From JBBROS01 sp963752225 (lineage in GTDB: Bacteria; Pseudomonadota; Alphaproteobacteria; Acetobacterales; Acetobacteraceae): a DNA stretch of 64,000 nucleotides. The notes beneath the pieces were generated by a model. That model ran no database searches, had not been told where the DNA came from, and saw nothing but the letters and a program-made list of their open reading frames with translations. Position 1 is the stretch's first letter; each line of letters starts with the position of its first letter. A program made the translations under genes and the position numbers. The DNA lies in the NCBI GenBank assembly GCA_963752225.1, contig CAVVXS010000009.1:496001-560000 (forward strand). The letters run 5' to 3'. Positions 32,678 through 40,591 of the stretch are shown here, one piece after another.

Positions 32678-33592
32678 ATGAGCGACACCAAGCACCCCGA
32701 CGGCGAGCCCTGGGAATGGCCCGAAGCCACATGGCGTCGCATCGTCGGCCGCGCCCGCGCCGGCCGCAGCCTCGCCCCCGCCGCCTGGCCCGGCGGCGCC
32801 CGCTGCGCCGTCGCCATCTCGTTCGACGCCGACCACGACACCATCCCGCTCCGTGACAGCGACGAAAGCCCGATGCGCATCAGCCAGGGCCAGTATGGCA
32901 ACCGCCAGGCCGTCCCGCGCATCCGCCGCCTGCTCGAGCGGGAATCGGTGCCGGCCAGCTTCTTTTATCCCGCCGTATCCGCCCTGCTCTACCCGGACGA
33001 GGTCCGCGCCGTCGCCGCCGACGGGCACGAGATCGGCATTCACTCCTGGATCCACGAAGCCAACACCCGCCTCCCGCCCGGCGTCGAGCGCGACCTCACC
33101 TTCCGCGCCGCGGACACGCTCGAGCGTCTGGCCGGCCGCCGTCCCGTCGGCATTCGCACCGCCAGTTGGGACTTCTCCGTCGACACCCTGCCGATCATCC
33201 GCGAGCTCGGCCTGTTGTACGACAGCTCGCTGATGGCCGACGACGACCCCTACGAGCTCACCGACGGCGGCGAGCCCACCGGCGTGGTCGAGCTGCCGCC
33301 GGAATGGATCCGCGACGACGCCGTCTACTACAACTTCGTCCGCTTCAGCGCCCTGCGGCCCTACACCCCGCCCAGCGCCGTGGGCGAGATCTTCACCGCC
33401 GAGTTCGATGCCGCCTGGGAGGAAGGCGGCCTGTTCCTGCTCACCCTGCACCCGCACATATCCGGCCACCGCTCCCGCCTGCCGGTGCTGGCCAAGCTGA
33501 TCGCCCACGCCAAGGCGCGCGGCGGCTGCTGGTTCGCTACCCACGCCGACATCGCCCGTTGGTGCAAGGACCACGCCCCGCCCGCCCGCTGA
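32678..33592 (+). CDS. Polysaccharide deacetylase-family hydrolase
   Basis: A 304-residue NodB-fold metal hydrolase. Motif 1 is VAISFDADHDTIPL (catalytic and metal aspartates), motif 2 is EIGIHSWIHEANTRLP (HSxxH metal ligands), and motif 3 lies in IRTASWDFSVDTLPI. The layout is closest to the cytoplasmic PuuE/HpPgdA-like group, which acts on allantoin, formamides or peptidoglycan-like substrates, rather than to chitin deacetylases. There is no signal peptide, which favours a small-molecule amidase. GGAG precedes the ATG. The divergent MHS transporter could import its substrate. Confidence 0.82.
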   Translation: MSDTKHPDGEPWEWPEATWRRIVGRARAGRSLAPAAWPGGARCAVAISFDADHDTIPLRDSDESPMRISQGQYGNRQAVPRIRRLLERESVPASFFYPAVSALLYPDEVRAVAADGHEIGIHSWIHEANTRLPPGVERDLTFRAADTLERLAGRRPVGIRTASWDFSVDTLPIIRELGLLYDSSLMADDDPYELTDGGEPTGVVELPPEWIRDDAVYYNFVRFSALRPYTPPSAVGEIFTAEFDAAWEEGGLFLLTLHPHISGHRSRLPVLAKLIAHAKARGGCWFATHADIARWCKDHAPPAR

Positions 33593-33617
33593 GCGCACGC
33601 GGCCCGGGTGCGCACCG

Positions 33618-34472
33618 TCACGGCTTCAGCGTGCGCGCCAGGAACCTCTCCGCGTCGGCGTTCGCCGCCGCCGCGGCGGCCGCATCGTATTCGAGATGAT
33701 AGCCGAACGCTTCCCGCGGGCCACCGCGCAGCGCCTCGGCGTCGAAGCCGTGATGCGCCCCGGGCAACACCACCAACTCGACCGCCGCCCCGCGCGCCTG
33801 CGGCAAAGCCGCCATCACCCGGCAGTCCGCTGCCGACGCCCACCGGTCGAGCGCGCCGATCAGCACCAGCACCGGCGCCGAGAGCGTCGCCGCCACCGGC
33901 GAGCAGGCCGGGTAGAACGCCACCCCGGCCGCGAACCGCCGCTCGGGCCGCTGTTCCGTGCCGATCGGGCTCAGCGCCAGCAGCACGGCGCTGCCGCCCT
34001 GCGCCGCCCCCAGCAGCCCGATCCGTGCCCGGTCCACGAACGGCTGCCCGGCCAAAAAATCGAGCGCCCCGTACGCGTCGGCGATCCGGTCCGCCGCCGG
34101 GCCGCCGCGCACCGACACGCAATCCTGCTCGATCCCGCGCGGCCCGAAACTGTCCACCGCCAGCACGACATACCCTTGCGCCACGTAGCGATCCGCCTGC
34201 TGCTGCCGCCGGGCCGCCGTCGCGTCCTCGCTTTCGCACCCGTGCAGCGTCACGAGTGCCGGAAACGGACCCGCCCCCGACGGCCGGAACAGATCCCCGG
34301 CCACGGTCTCGCCCGGCTGCGCCGCCGCCACCCGTCCGTGCTCCTCCGCGAACCGCCGCAGGAACGGCGTCGGCTCCACCGCCGCCGCCGCGAACCGCAC
34401 CGGCTCCGCCCACCCCGCCCCGGCGCCCGCCACCGCCAGCATCGCCAGCACCAACCCCGCCTTCCCGAACAT
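33618..34472 (-). CDS. Dienelactone hydrolase-like secreted protein lacking the nucleophile
   Basis: A 284-residue alpha/beta-hydrolase with a signal peptide (MFGKAGLVLAMLAVAGAGAG, then WA). The oxyanion region is LVTLHGCESED, the acid lies in LIGALDRWASAADC and the histidine in LPGAHHGFDAEAL. The nucleophile elbow reads IGLLGAAQGGSAVLLAL: where relatives have GWSxGG or GxCxG, this has GAAQGG, so the serine/cysteine is alanine. The protein may be inactive as a hydrolase or serve in binding. The codons there are plain GCG GCG, not a sequencing-prone run. ATG at 34472 follows GAGAGGGGG. Confidence 0.75.
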   Translation of the reverse strand: MFGKAGLVLAMLAVAGAGAGWAEPVRFAAAAVEPTPFLRRFAEEHGRVAAAQPGETVAGDLFRPSGAGPFPALVTLHGCESEDATAARRQQQADRYVAQGYVVLAVDSFGPRGIEQDCVSVRGGPAADRIADAYGALDFLAGQPFVDRARIGLLGAAQGGSAVLLALSPIGTEQRPERRFAAGVAFYPACSPVAATLSAPVLVLIGALDRWASAADCRVMAALPQARGAAVELVVLPGAHHGFDAEALRGGPREAFGYHLEYDAAAAAAANADAERFLARTLKP

Positions 34473-34697
34473 TCCGCCCCCTCTCCGGCTCGCCGGCCCA
34501 AGCGCCCAGCCCACGCGAGCCCCGGAGCGCCCCGCAAGGCCTCGCCGCCCCCTGACCCACCGCCCAGCATAGCCGAGCAGCGCCGCCCCGCTCCACGCCG
34601 CCGCCGGCTCCCGACGCCCACAGCCACCGGCCATCCCCCATCTTTCCGGAGGCCGTGCGGTCGTCCGGCACAAGGCGCGTCGTAACCGGCCCCTGCG

Positions 34698-35607
34698 TCA
34701 CGCAGACTTGGCACAGGTCGCCATGGCCTCACGCAGCCATGCCGCCGCCCGGTCGTTGCGCGAACTCGCCGACCAAAGCATGGAGACGGTCCAGGCAGGT
34801 GTTGCCACCGGCAGGTCGAATTGCTGGATCGCCCCGTCCGACAGCATCCGGGCCGCCTGCCGCGAGGCGACCGCCGCGACGAGGTCGCTTGCCTGCAACA
34901 CCGCCGGCAGGGCCAAGGCGTAGGGCATCGTCAGCACGACCTGCCGCTTGAGGCCAAGCTTTGCCAGCGCCTCGTCCAAGGCTCCTGTGGCATCGCGCCT
35001 GAGGGTCACCAACGCATGCGGCAGACCGGCAAAGCTCGGCGCATCGATGCTGCCATGCCGGATCGCGGGGTGATCCGCCCGAGCGATCCCGACGAAACGC
35101 TCCTCGAACAGCGGTTTGATCACCGCGCGTTGCGGCGGGCTCGGGAAGACGCCCAGCGCCACATCCATCTCGCCCCTGTCGAGCATTTCCGGAACCGCAT
35201 CCTTCTCATACCCGACCACCCTCAGTTCAACTCCCGGCGCGAACCTGCGGGTGTAGGCGACCAGCAAAGGTATCAAGACCGAGGTTGTGTAGTCCGTGCT
35301 GCCGACGACGAAGCTCCGCGCGGCCGTTGCCGGGTCGAAGCCTACTCCTGAACTCGAGCGTGCGGCGAAGCTGGCCCAAGGCCGCAAGGAGGCCGGGCGC
35401 CAGTTCCGTTGCCTTCGGGGTCGGCCGCATCTCGCCCCGCACCCGGATGAACAATTGATCGCCGATGCGTTTGCGAAGGCGGCCGAGGGCGGCGCTCATG
35501 CCGGGCTGGCCGAGGCCGAGGCGTGCCGCGGCGGCGGTCACGCTGCGCTCCTCGAACAAGGCTTCGAACACGAGCAGGAGGTTCAGATCCAGAGCGGTCA
35601 GCTGCAT
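34698..35607 (-). pseudogene. LysR-family regulator with a frameshift
   Basis: The start at 35607 reads MQLTALDLNLLLVFEALFEE, then the winged-helix DNA-binding domain RSVTAAAARLGLGQPGMSAA and LGRLRKRIGDQLFIRVRGEM. At about 35344-35352 (after RRTLEFRS) the frame is lost; the neighbouring frame, one base on, continues GFDPATAARSFVVGSTDYTT and the whole effector-binding domain to AMATCAKSA at 34698. One inserted base (or two lost) accounts for this. It is either a recent pseudogene or a sequencing error. It is divergent from the NTF2/SDR/quinone reductase operon. Confidence 0.85.
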
Positions 35608-35642
35608 CACGGTCAGCCATGTTCGGTATGACGGAGATCGAT

Positions 35643-35667
35643 TTGCGTAATCCGACTGCGAACGCAA
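35643..35667 (+). promoter_or_regulatory. Inverted repeat between the LysR gene and its divergent operon
   Basis: TTGCGT at 35643-35648 and ACGCAA at 35662-35667 form a perfect inverted repeat with a 13-base spacer. Dyads of this size between a LysR gene and its divergent target are typical binding sites of LysR-type regulators. The site is 28 bases from the ATG of the NTF2-like gene. Confidence 0.5.
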
Positions 35668-35695
35668 CTTGATCGTCGCAGACAGGGAGACCGTC

Positions 35696-36130
35696 ATGGA
35701 CGCTAATACGGAGGTGGTTCGACGCTTCGCGGCCGATTTGCTCGGCCGCGCCGACCTCGGCACGGCCGATGCTGTCGTGGCCGAGGACGTGGTTGTCCAC
35801 ACCGGCTTGAGCCCCGCGGAGCCGATCCGGGGCCGCGACGCCTACAAGAACGTCCTTGCCGGCTTTGCCGACGCGTTCCCGGTGTCGCGCATGGACATCC
35901 ACGAGATCCTCGACGCCGGCGTCGATCGCGTGGTGTTGCGCTTCACCGCGCATGCCACCCACGCCAAGCCGTACTACGGCGTGGCGGCGACCGGGCGGGC
36001 GGTGCCGATGCACGAAACTCACCTCATCCGCCTGCGCGACGGGCGCATCGCCGAGAACTTCGTCGGCGCGGTCAACCTTGCGTTCGAGATGATCATGGCG
36101 CCGGTGATCGCGCCCATGGTGCTGCGGTGA
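35696..36130 (+). CDS. SnoaL/NTF2-like protein (ester-cyclase type)
   Basis: A 144-residue alpha+beta barrel protein of the SnoaL-like group. N-terminal helix MDANTEVVRRFAADLLGRAD, then VAEDVVVHTGLSPAEPIRGR, AYKNVLAGFADAFPVSRMDI, RFTAHATHAKPYYGVAATGR and HETHLIRLRDGRIAENF. Family members are polyketide cyclases or ketosteroid isomerase-like enzymes; no catalytic pair can be fixed here. GGGAGA precedes the ATG at 35696. First gene of a three-gene operon whose LysR regulator is broken; its TGA overlaps the GTG of the SDR gene. Confidence 0.8.
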   Translation: MDANTEVVRRFAADLLGRADLGTADAVVAEDVVVHTGLSPAEPIRGRDAYKNVLAGFADAFPVSRMDIHEILDAGVDRVVLRFTAHATHAKPYYGVAATGRAVPMHETHLIRLRDGRIAENFVGAVNLAFEMIMAPVIAPMVLR

Positions 36131-36825
36131 GCGCCGATCTCGCCGGCCAGCGTATCTGCGTGGTCGGCGGCACGGCCGGGATCGGCGCGGCGATCGCGCG
36201 CCGCGCTGTTGCGGAAGGCGCGACGGTCATCGTCGCCGGCCGGCGGAGCCAGGATCATGGCGGCCCGCCGCAAGCCGAGGCGCGCACCATCGATGTCGGT
36301 GACGAGACGAGCATCCGCGCGTTTTTCGCAGCACTCGGTGCTGTCGACCATCTCGTGACGACCGCCGCCTTCGTACGGCCCGGACCGTTCAAAACCGGCT
36401 CGAGCGAGGACGCCCGCACGTCGTTCACCGGCAAGTTCTGGTCGCAATACTTGTGCGCCCGCTATGCGGAGGTGCGGCGCTCCATCCTGTTGTTCAGCGG
36501 CACTTACGCGCTCCGCGCTCCGCCGGGGCTGGCGATCGTCGCGGCCGTGAACGGGGCGGTCGAGTCGCTGGGACGCGCGCTGGCGGCCGAATTGGCCCCG
36601 GTGCGGGTCAACGTCGTCTCGCCTGGCCTGGTGCAGGGAACCGACGCCTATCAACGCATGCCGGACGACGCCCGCCGGGCAATGATCGACGGCGCGGCGG
36701 CGCGCCTGCCCGCCCGCCTCGTCGGCGACGCCGACAGCGTCGCCGGCCCTGCCCTGTCGCTGTTGGCGAGCCCCTACGCAAGCGGAACGGTCATGCATAT
36801 CGACGGCGGCGCTCTGGTGGTCTGA
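36127..36825 (+). CDS. Divergent SDR-fold protein without the YxxxK motif
   Basis: A 232-residue Rossmann protein from the GTG at 36127 (GTGA overlap). The cofactor loop is ICVVGGTAGIGAAIARRAVA, with VIVAGRRS (Arg pair suggests NADP) and the C-terminal HIDGGALVV. At the catalytic positions the sequence reads PGLAIVAAVNGAVESLGRAL: the usual Tyr and Lys are Val and Asn, while the serine in LLFSGTY remains. This matches a known subset of SDRs that have lost the catalytic pair; they may bind NADP or work by another mechanism. Confidence 0.8.
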   Translation: MSADLAGQRICVVGGTAGIGAAIARRAVAEGATVIVAGRRSQDHGGPPQAEARTIDVGDETSIRAFFAALGAVDHLVTTAAFVRPGPFKTGSSEDARTSFTGKFWSQYLCARYAEVRRSILLFSGTYALRAPPGLAIVAAVNGAVESLGRALAAELAPVRVNVVSPGLVQGTDAYQRMPDDARRAMIDGAAARLPARLVGDADSVAGPALSLLASPYASGTVMHIDGGALVV

Positions 36826-36836
36826 GGAGGATGACG

Positions 36837-37778
36837 ATGACGCACACGATGAACGCGATCCGCTTCCACACGTATGGCGGTCCGGAGGTTCTGGTCACGG
36901 AGCAGGTCGCCAAACCTTCGCCCGGCAAAGGGCAGCTTCTCGTCCGCATCCATGCGGCGTCGGTGAACCCGATCGACTGGAAGCTCCGTCAGGGCTTGCT
37001 GAAGGACTTGGCGCCGCTTCGGCTGCCGATCATCTCCGGCCAGGATCTGGCCGGCACCGTCGAAGCCGTGGGCGAGGACGTTCGCGGCTTGCGGCCCGGC
37101 GACGAGGTGTTCGGGATGACGGCGATGCCCGACGGCGGAGCCTATGCAGAGTACGCCGTGCTGGATGAGGCCGCGGTGGCGCGCAAGCCGCGGTCGCTCG
37201 ACATGGTGCAGGCGGCGTCGATTCCGATGGGCGCGCTCACCGCCTGGCAGGGCGTGGTGGAGGCGGGCGGGCTCAAGGCCGGAGATCGCGTCTTCGTCCA
37301 CGCCGGGGCCGGCAATGTCGGCGGAATGGCGGTGCAGATCGCGCACGCGCTCGGCGCTCACGTGACGGCGGGCGCTTCCGCACGGTCGCGGGAGCTTGTC
37401 GGGCGCTACGGCGCGGACCGCGTCGTCGATTACGGATCGGAGCGGTTCGAAGATGTTGTGCGCGATCAGGACATCGTCTTCGACACGATCGCGGGCGACA
37501 TGCAGGCGAGATCCTGGGGCCTACTGAAGCCCGGCGGCATCCTCGTCTCGGCCCTGGGCGTCGCCGATCCAAGCCAGGCGGCGGCACGCGGCGTGCGGGC
37601 GACCGGCATGGGGTGCGTTCCGAACGGCGAGCAGCTCCGCCGCGTGGCCGAGCTGGTCGACGGCGACAAGATCCGGTCAAACGTGGCAACCGTCCTGGCT
37701 TTGGCGCACGCCGCCGAAGCGCAGGAGCTGAGCCGCAAGGGCGGCGTAAAAGGCAAGATCGTGCTGACCGTCGCCTGA
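36837..37778 (+). CDS. NADP-dependent quinone oxidoreductase-like MDR
   Basis: A 313-residue zinc-free medium-chain reductase. Motifs are AIRFHTYGGPEVLVTEQVAK at the N-terminus, SVNPIDWKLRQGLLK, GQDLAGTVEAVGEDV, and the NADPH-binding VFVHAGAGNVGGMAVQIAHA. The zinc ligands of alcohol dehydrogenases are absent, as in quinone oxidoreductases. The ATG at 36837 has GGAGG 6 bases upstream; the nearer ATG at 36831 would have no spacer. Third gene of the NTF2/SDR operon, so a reductive step on a ketone, enone or quinone is likely. Confidence 0.88.
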   Translation: MTHTMNAIRFHTYGGPEVLVTEQVAKPSPGKGQLLVRIHAASVNPIDWKLRQGLLKDLAPLRLPIISGQDLAGTVEAVGEDVRGLRPGDEVFGMTAMPDGGAYAEYAVLDEAAVARKPRSLDMVQAASIPMGALTAWQGVVEAGGLKAGDRVFVHAGAGNVGGMAVQIAHALGAHVTAGASARSRELVGRYGADRVVDYGSERFEDVVRDQDIVFDTIAGDMQARSWGLLKPGGILVSALGVADPSQAAARGVRATGMGCVPNGEQLRRVAELVDGDKIRSNVATVLALAHAAEAQELSRKGGVKGKIVLTVA

Positions 37779-37822
37779 TGTCGAGGACGGATCGAGGGAG
37801 GGAAGCGCTTTCGCGGCGCCGC

Positions 37823-38350
37823 TTACCCCCGCCCGCGCCCCCGGGCCGCCGCTTCCTGCCGCAGGTCCCCCACCAGACCTCGCCCCAGCTCCTCCGTCAT
37901 CTCCCATACCGGGCCCATCCGACGGATCAGCATCGCCTGCATCGGCGGCGCGTCCTGGTGCCGGTCCAGCCGCGCCAGGTCGTGCAGCAACTCCTGACTG
38001 TATGTGAGGAACCGCGCCACCCGGAACGGCAGGTCCCGGCCGAGATGGCCGATCTGGTCGGCATAGGCGAGCGTGATGGTTTTGAACGGATCGTTGTCGC
38101 CTACCAGCGAGCCGAACACCACCGGCCGCCCCGCATCCAACTCCTGCAGCGCCCCCGTCAGCTCCGCCGTCATGCCGCGCGCTTCGATCAGCCCCAGCAA
38201 TGCGTCGATCGCCCCCGCCAGCGCCAGTGCCATGCCTCGGCGGTCCCGCTCCCGCTTGTAGAACTCGACCGCAAGCCCGCCGGCGAAGATCGCGATTGCC
38301 GTCGCGATGCTGCCGAACAGCGCCGCCAGCGTTGGCGTCAAGCCGGTCAA
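37823..38350 (-). CDS. Membrane-anchored hypothetical protein, TTG start
   Basis: A 175-residue protein with a single N-terminal helix (TLAALFGSIATAIAIFAGGL, residues about 8-27) and a cytoplasmic helical domain (FYKRERDRRGMALALAGAID). The initiator is TTG at 38350, overlapping the TGA of the dehydrogenase gene (TTGA), in line with the GTGA/ATGA couplings of this locus. The tail is arginine/glycine-rich. I do not recognise the family. It is the last gene of the carbohydrate operon, but nothing in it points to sugar metabolism. Confidence 0.65.
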   Translation of the reverse strand: MTGLTPTLAALFGSIATAIAIFAGGLAVEFYKRERDRRGMALALAGAIDALLGLIEARGMTAELTGALQELDAGRPVVFGSLVGDNDPFKTITLAYADQIGHLGRDLPFRVARFLTYSQELLHDLARLDRHQDAPPMQAMLIRRMGPVWEMTEELGRGLVGDLRQEAAARGRGRG

Positions 38351-39513
38351 CCGCGCGCCGCCTCACCGTCCAGCGGCGTCCACCGCGCATCCCCGCGCGA
38401 GGACGCCAGCGCCGCCGCAATGAACCGCATCCCGCGCACCCCGTCCTCGATGCCGGGCACCAGCAGGCTGGCCGGGTCCGGCGCCCGCCCCTCGCTCCAC
38501 GCCTCAAGCTGCTCGGCAAAGTCGCGATAGAGCTGCGCGAACGCCTCCAGGTACCCCTCCGGGTGCCCGGGCGGCAGGCGGGTCGCATGCGCCGCGGCCG
38601 CCCCGGCCCCGGCCCCGCCCCGGCGGATCAACCGGCGCGGCTCGCCGAACGGCGCGTGCCACAGCTCGTTCGGCTGCTCCTGCGCCCATTCCAGCCCGCC
38701 CGCCTCGCCATAGATCCGCAGCCGCAAGCCATTCTCGTTTCCAGGCGCCACCTGCGACGACCACAGCATCCCCCGCGCCCCGCCCTCGAAGCGCAGCAGC
38801 ATCTGCGCGTTGTCGTCGAGCAGGCGGCCGGGGACGAACGTGCTCAGCTCCGCCGCGACGCCCGTGCAGCGCAGTCCGCTCACGAACTCCGCCAGGTTGA
38901 ACGCATGCGTGCCGATGTCGCCGAGGCATCCGGCCTCGCCGCTGCGGACCGGGTCGGTACGCCACGCCGCCTGCTTTTGGCCGGTGGCTTCGAGCCGGGT
39001 CGTCAGCCATTCCTGCGGGTACTCAGCCTGCACCACCCGGATGGCGCCGAGCACCCCCGCCTGCACCATCTCCCGCGCCTGCCGCACCAGCGGGTAGCCG
39101 GTGTAGTTGTGCGTCAGCGCGAACGGCACCCCGGTGCGCTCGACCGTGGCGGCGAGAGCCAGCGCGTCCTCCAGCCGATGCGTCAGCGGCTTGTCGCACA
39201 CGACCGGGATGCCGCGTTCGAGGAAGGCCGTGGCCGCCGCCGCGTGCACGTGGTTCGGCGTGACTACCGCGACGGCGTCGATCCGGTCCGGGCGGGCGGC
39301 CTCGCGCTCGGCCATTTCGGCGAAGCTGCCATAGGCCCGGTCCTCGGCGATGTGCAGCGCCGCAGCACTGGCCCGCGCCCGCGCCGGGTCGGAGGCGAGC
39401 GCGCCGGCCACCAACTCCCACCGGTCGTCGAGCCGGGCGGCGGTGCGGTGCACGGCGCCGATGAAGGCACCCTCGCCGCCGCCGACCATGCCGAGCCGCA
39501 GCCGCCGGCCCAT
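38347..39513 (-). CDS. Gfo/Idh/MocA-family oxidoreductase
   Basis: A 388-residue NAD(P)-dependent sugar dehydrogenase. The cofactor loop is LGMVGGGEGAFIGAVHRTAA (an unusual GGGEGAFIG form found in a Gfo/Idh subgroup). The conserved catalytic lysine is in VVCDKPLTHRLEDAL, and the C-terminal domain has GDIGTHAFNLAEFVSGL with a GDxxxH-type motif typical of this family. It likely oxidises a cyclic polyol or a glycoside to a keto sugar, consistent with a TIM-barrel isomerase gene directly before it (TGATG overlap) and a sugar ABC transporter. The exact substrate is unknown. Confidence 0.9.
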   Translation of the reverse strand: MGRRLRLGMVGGGEGAFIGAVHRTAARLDDRWELVAGALASDPARARASAAALHIAEDRAYGSFAEMAEREAARPDRIDAVAVVTPNHVHAAAATAFLERGIPVVCDKPLTHRLEDALALAATVERTGVPFALTHNYTGYPLVRQAREMVQAGVLGAIRVVQAEYPQEWLTTRLEATGQKQAAWRTDPVRSGEAGCLGDIGTHAFNLAEFVSGLRCTGVAAELSTFVPGRLLDDNAQMLLRFEGGARGMLWSSQVAPGNENGLRLRIYGEAGGLEWAQEQPNELWHAPFGEPRRLIRRGGAGAGAAAAHATRLPPGHPEGYLEAFAQLYRDFAEQLEAWSEGRAPDPASLLVPGIEDGVRGMRFIAAALASSRGDARWTPLDGEAARG

Positions 39514-40568
39514 CAGCCGAGCCCCAGCATGCGGCGGTTCGCCGCCTCGTCGGCGCCGCTCGCGGCGAAGTCGTCGAACGCCCGGGCCGCGACCTGGATG
39601 ATGTGGCTCTCGATGAACGGCGCTCCTTCGGCCGCCCCTTGCTCGCCGTCCTTGATGCAGCACTCCCATTCGAGCACCGCCCAGCTGTCGAACCCGTACT
39701 GCGATAGCTTGGAGAAGATCCCGGAGAAATCCACCTGCCCGTCGCCGAGCGAGCGGAACCGGCCGGCGCGATTCGCCCAGGGCTGGAAACCGCCATACAC
39801 GCCCTGTCGGCCGGTTGGGTTGAACTCGGCGTCCTTGGCGTGGAACATCCTGATGCGGTCATGGTAGATGTCGATGAAGGCCAAGTAGTCGAGCTGCTGC
39901 AGCAGGAAGTGGCTGGGATCGAAGAGAATATTGCAGCGAGGGTGGCCGCCGACCATTTGCAAGAACATCTCGAAGGTGACGCCGTCGTGCAGGTCCTCGC
40001 CGGGATGGATCTCGTAGCAGAGGTCGACGCCCGCCTCGTCGAACGCGTCGAGGAGCGGCCGCCAGCGCCGGGCCAGCTCGTCGAAGCCGGTCTCGACCAG
40101 CCCGGACGGCCGCTGCGGCCACGGATACAGGAACGGCCACACGAGCCCCCCGGAGAACGTTGCATGCGCCGACAGGCCCAAATGCCGCGACGCCCGCGCG
40201 GCCTTGCGCAGCTGGTCCGCCGCCCACTCCTGCCGCGCCGCCGGATTGCCGCGCACCGCAGGGGCGGCGAACCCGTCGAAGGCCACGTCATAGGCCGGGT
40301 GCACCGCCACGAGCTGCCCCTGCAGATGCGTCGACAACTCCGTCAGCTCCACCCCGGCGTCGGCCAGCGTGCCGCGCACCTCGTCGCAGTAGTCCTTGCT
40401 GTCCGCGGCGCGGTCGAGGTCGAACAGCCGCGAGTCCCAGCTCGGGATCTGCACGCCCTTGTAGCCGTGCCCGGCCGCCCAGCGCGCGATCGCGCCGAGG
40501 CTGTCGAACGGCGCCGCATCGCCGGCGAACTGCGCGAGAAAGATCGCCGGGCCCTTGATGGTCTTCAT
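39513..40568 (-). CDS. Sugar phosphate isomerase/epimerase (xylose isomerase-like TIM barrel)
   Basis: A 351-residue AP-endonuclease-2 fold protein. Features are MKTIKGPAIFLAQFAGDAAP, GYKGVQIPSWDSRLFDLDR, HATFSGGLVWPFLYPWPQRP, the metal-site glutamate in DLCYEIHPGEDLHDG, the histidine/aspartate in NILFDPSHFLLQQLDYL, and HAKDAEF and EWECCIKDGEQG toward the end. These give the E-D-H-E metal centre expected of the family. It should isomerise or epimerise a sugar, or convert a 3-keto sugar derivative, made by the adjacent Gfo/Idh enzyme. GGGAGG 5 bases before the ATG at 40568. Confidence 0.88.
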   Translation of the reverse strand: MKTIKGPAIFLAQFAGDAAPFDSLGAIARWAAGHGYKGVQIPSWDSRLFDLDRAADSKDYCDEVRGTLADAGVELTELSTHLQGQLVAVHPAYDVAFDGFAAPAVRGNPAARQEWAADQLRKAARASRHLGLSAHATFSGGLVWPFLYPWPQRPSGLVETGFDELARRWRPLLDAFDEAGVDLCYEIHPGEDLHDGVTFEMFLQMVGGHPRCNILFDPSHFLLQQLDYLAFIDIYHDRIRMFHAKDAEFNPTGRQGVYGGFQPWANRAGRFRSLGDGQVDFSGIFSKLSQYGFDSWAVLEWECCIKDGEQGAAEGAPFIESHIIQVAARAFDDFAASGADEAANRRMLGLG

Positions 40569-40591
40569 TGCCGCCTCCCTGTTCGGTCCGA

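Noticed and set aside
36453..36836. Longer start for the quinone reductase overlapping the SDR gene
   Set aside because: The extension is a shadow of the SDR gene; GGAGG directly before 36837 fixes the start.
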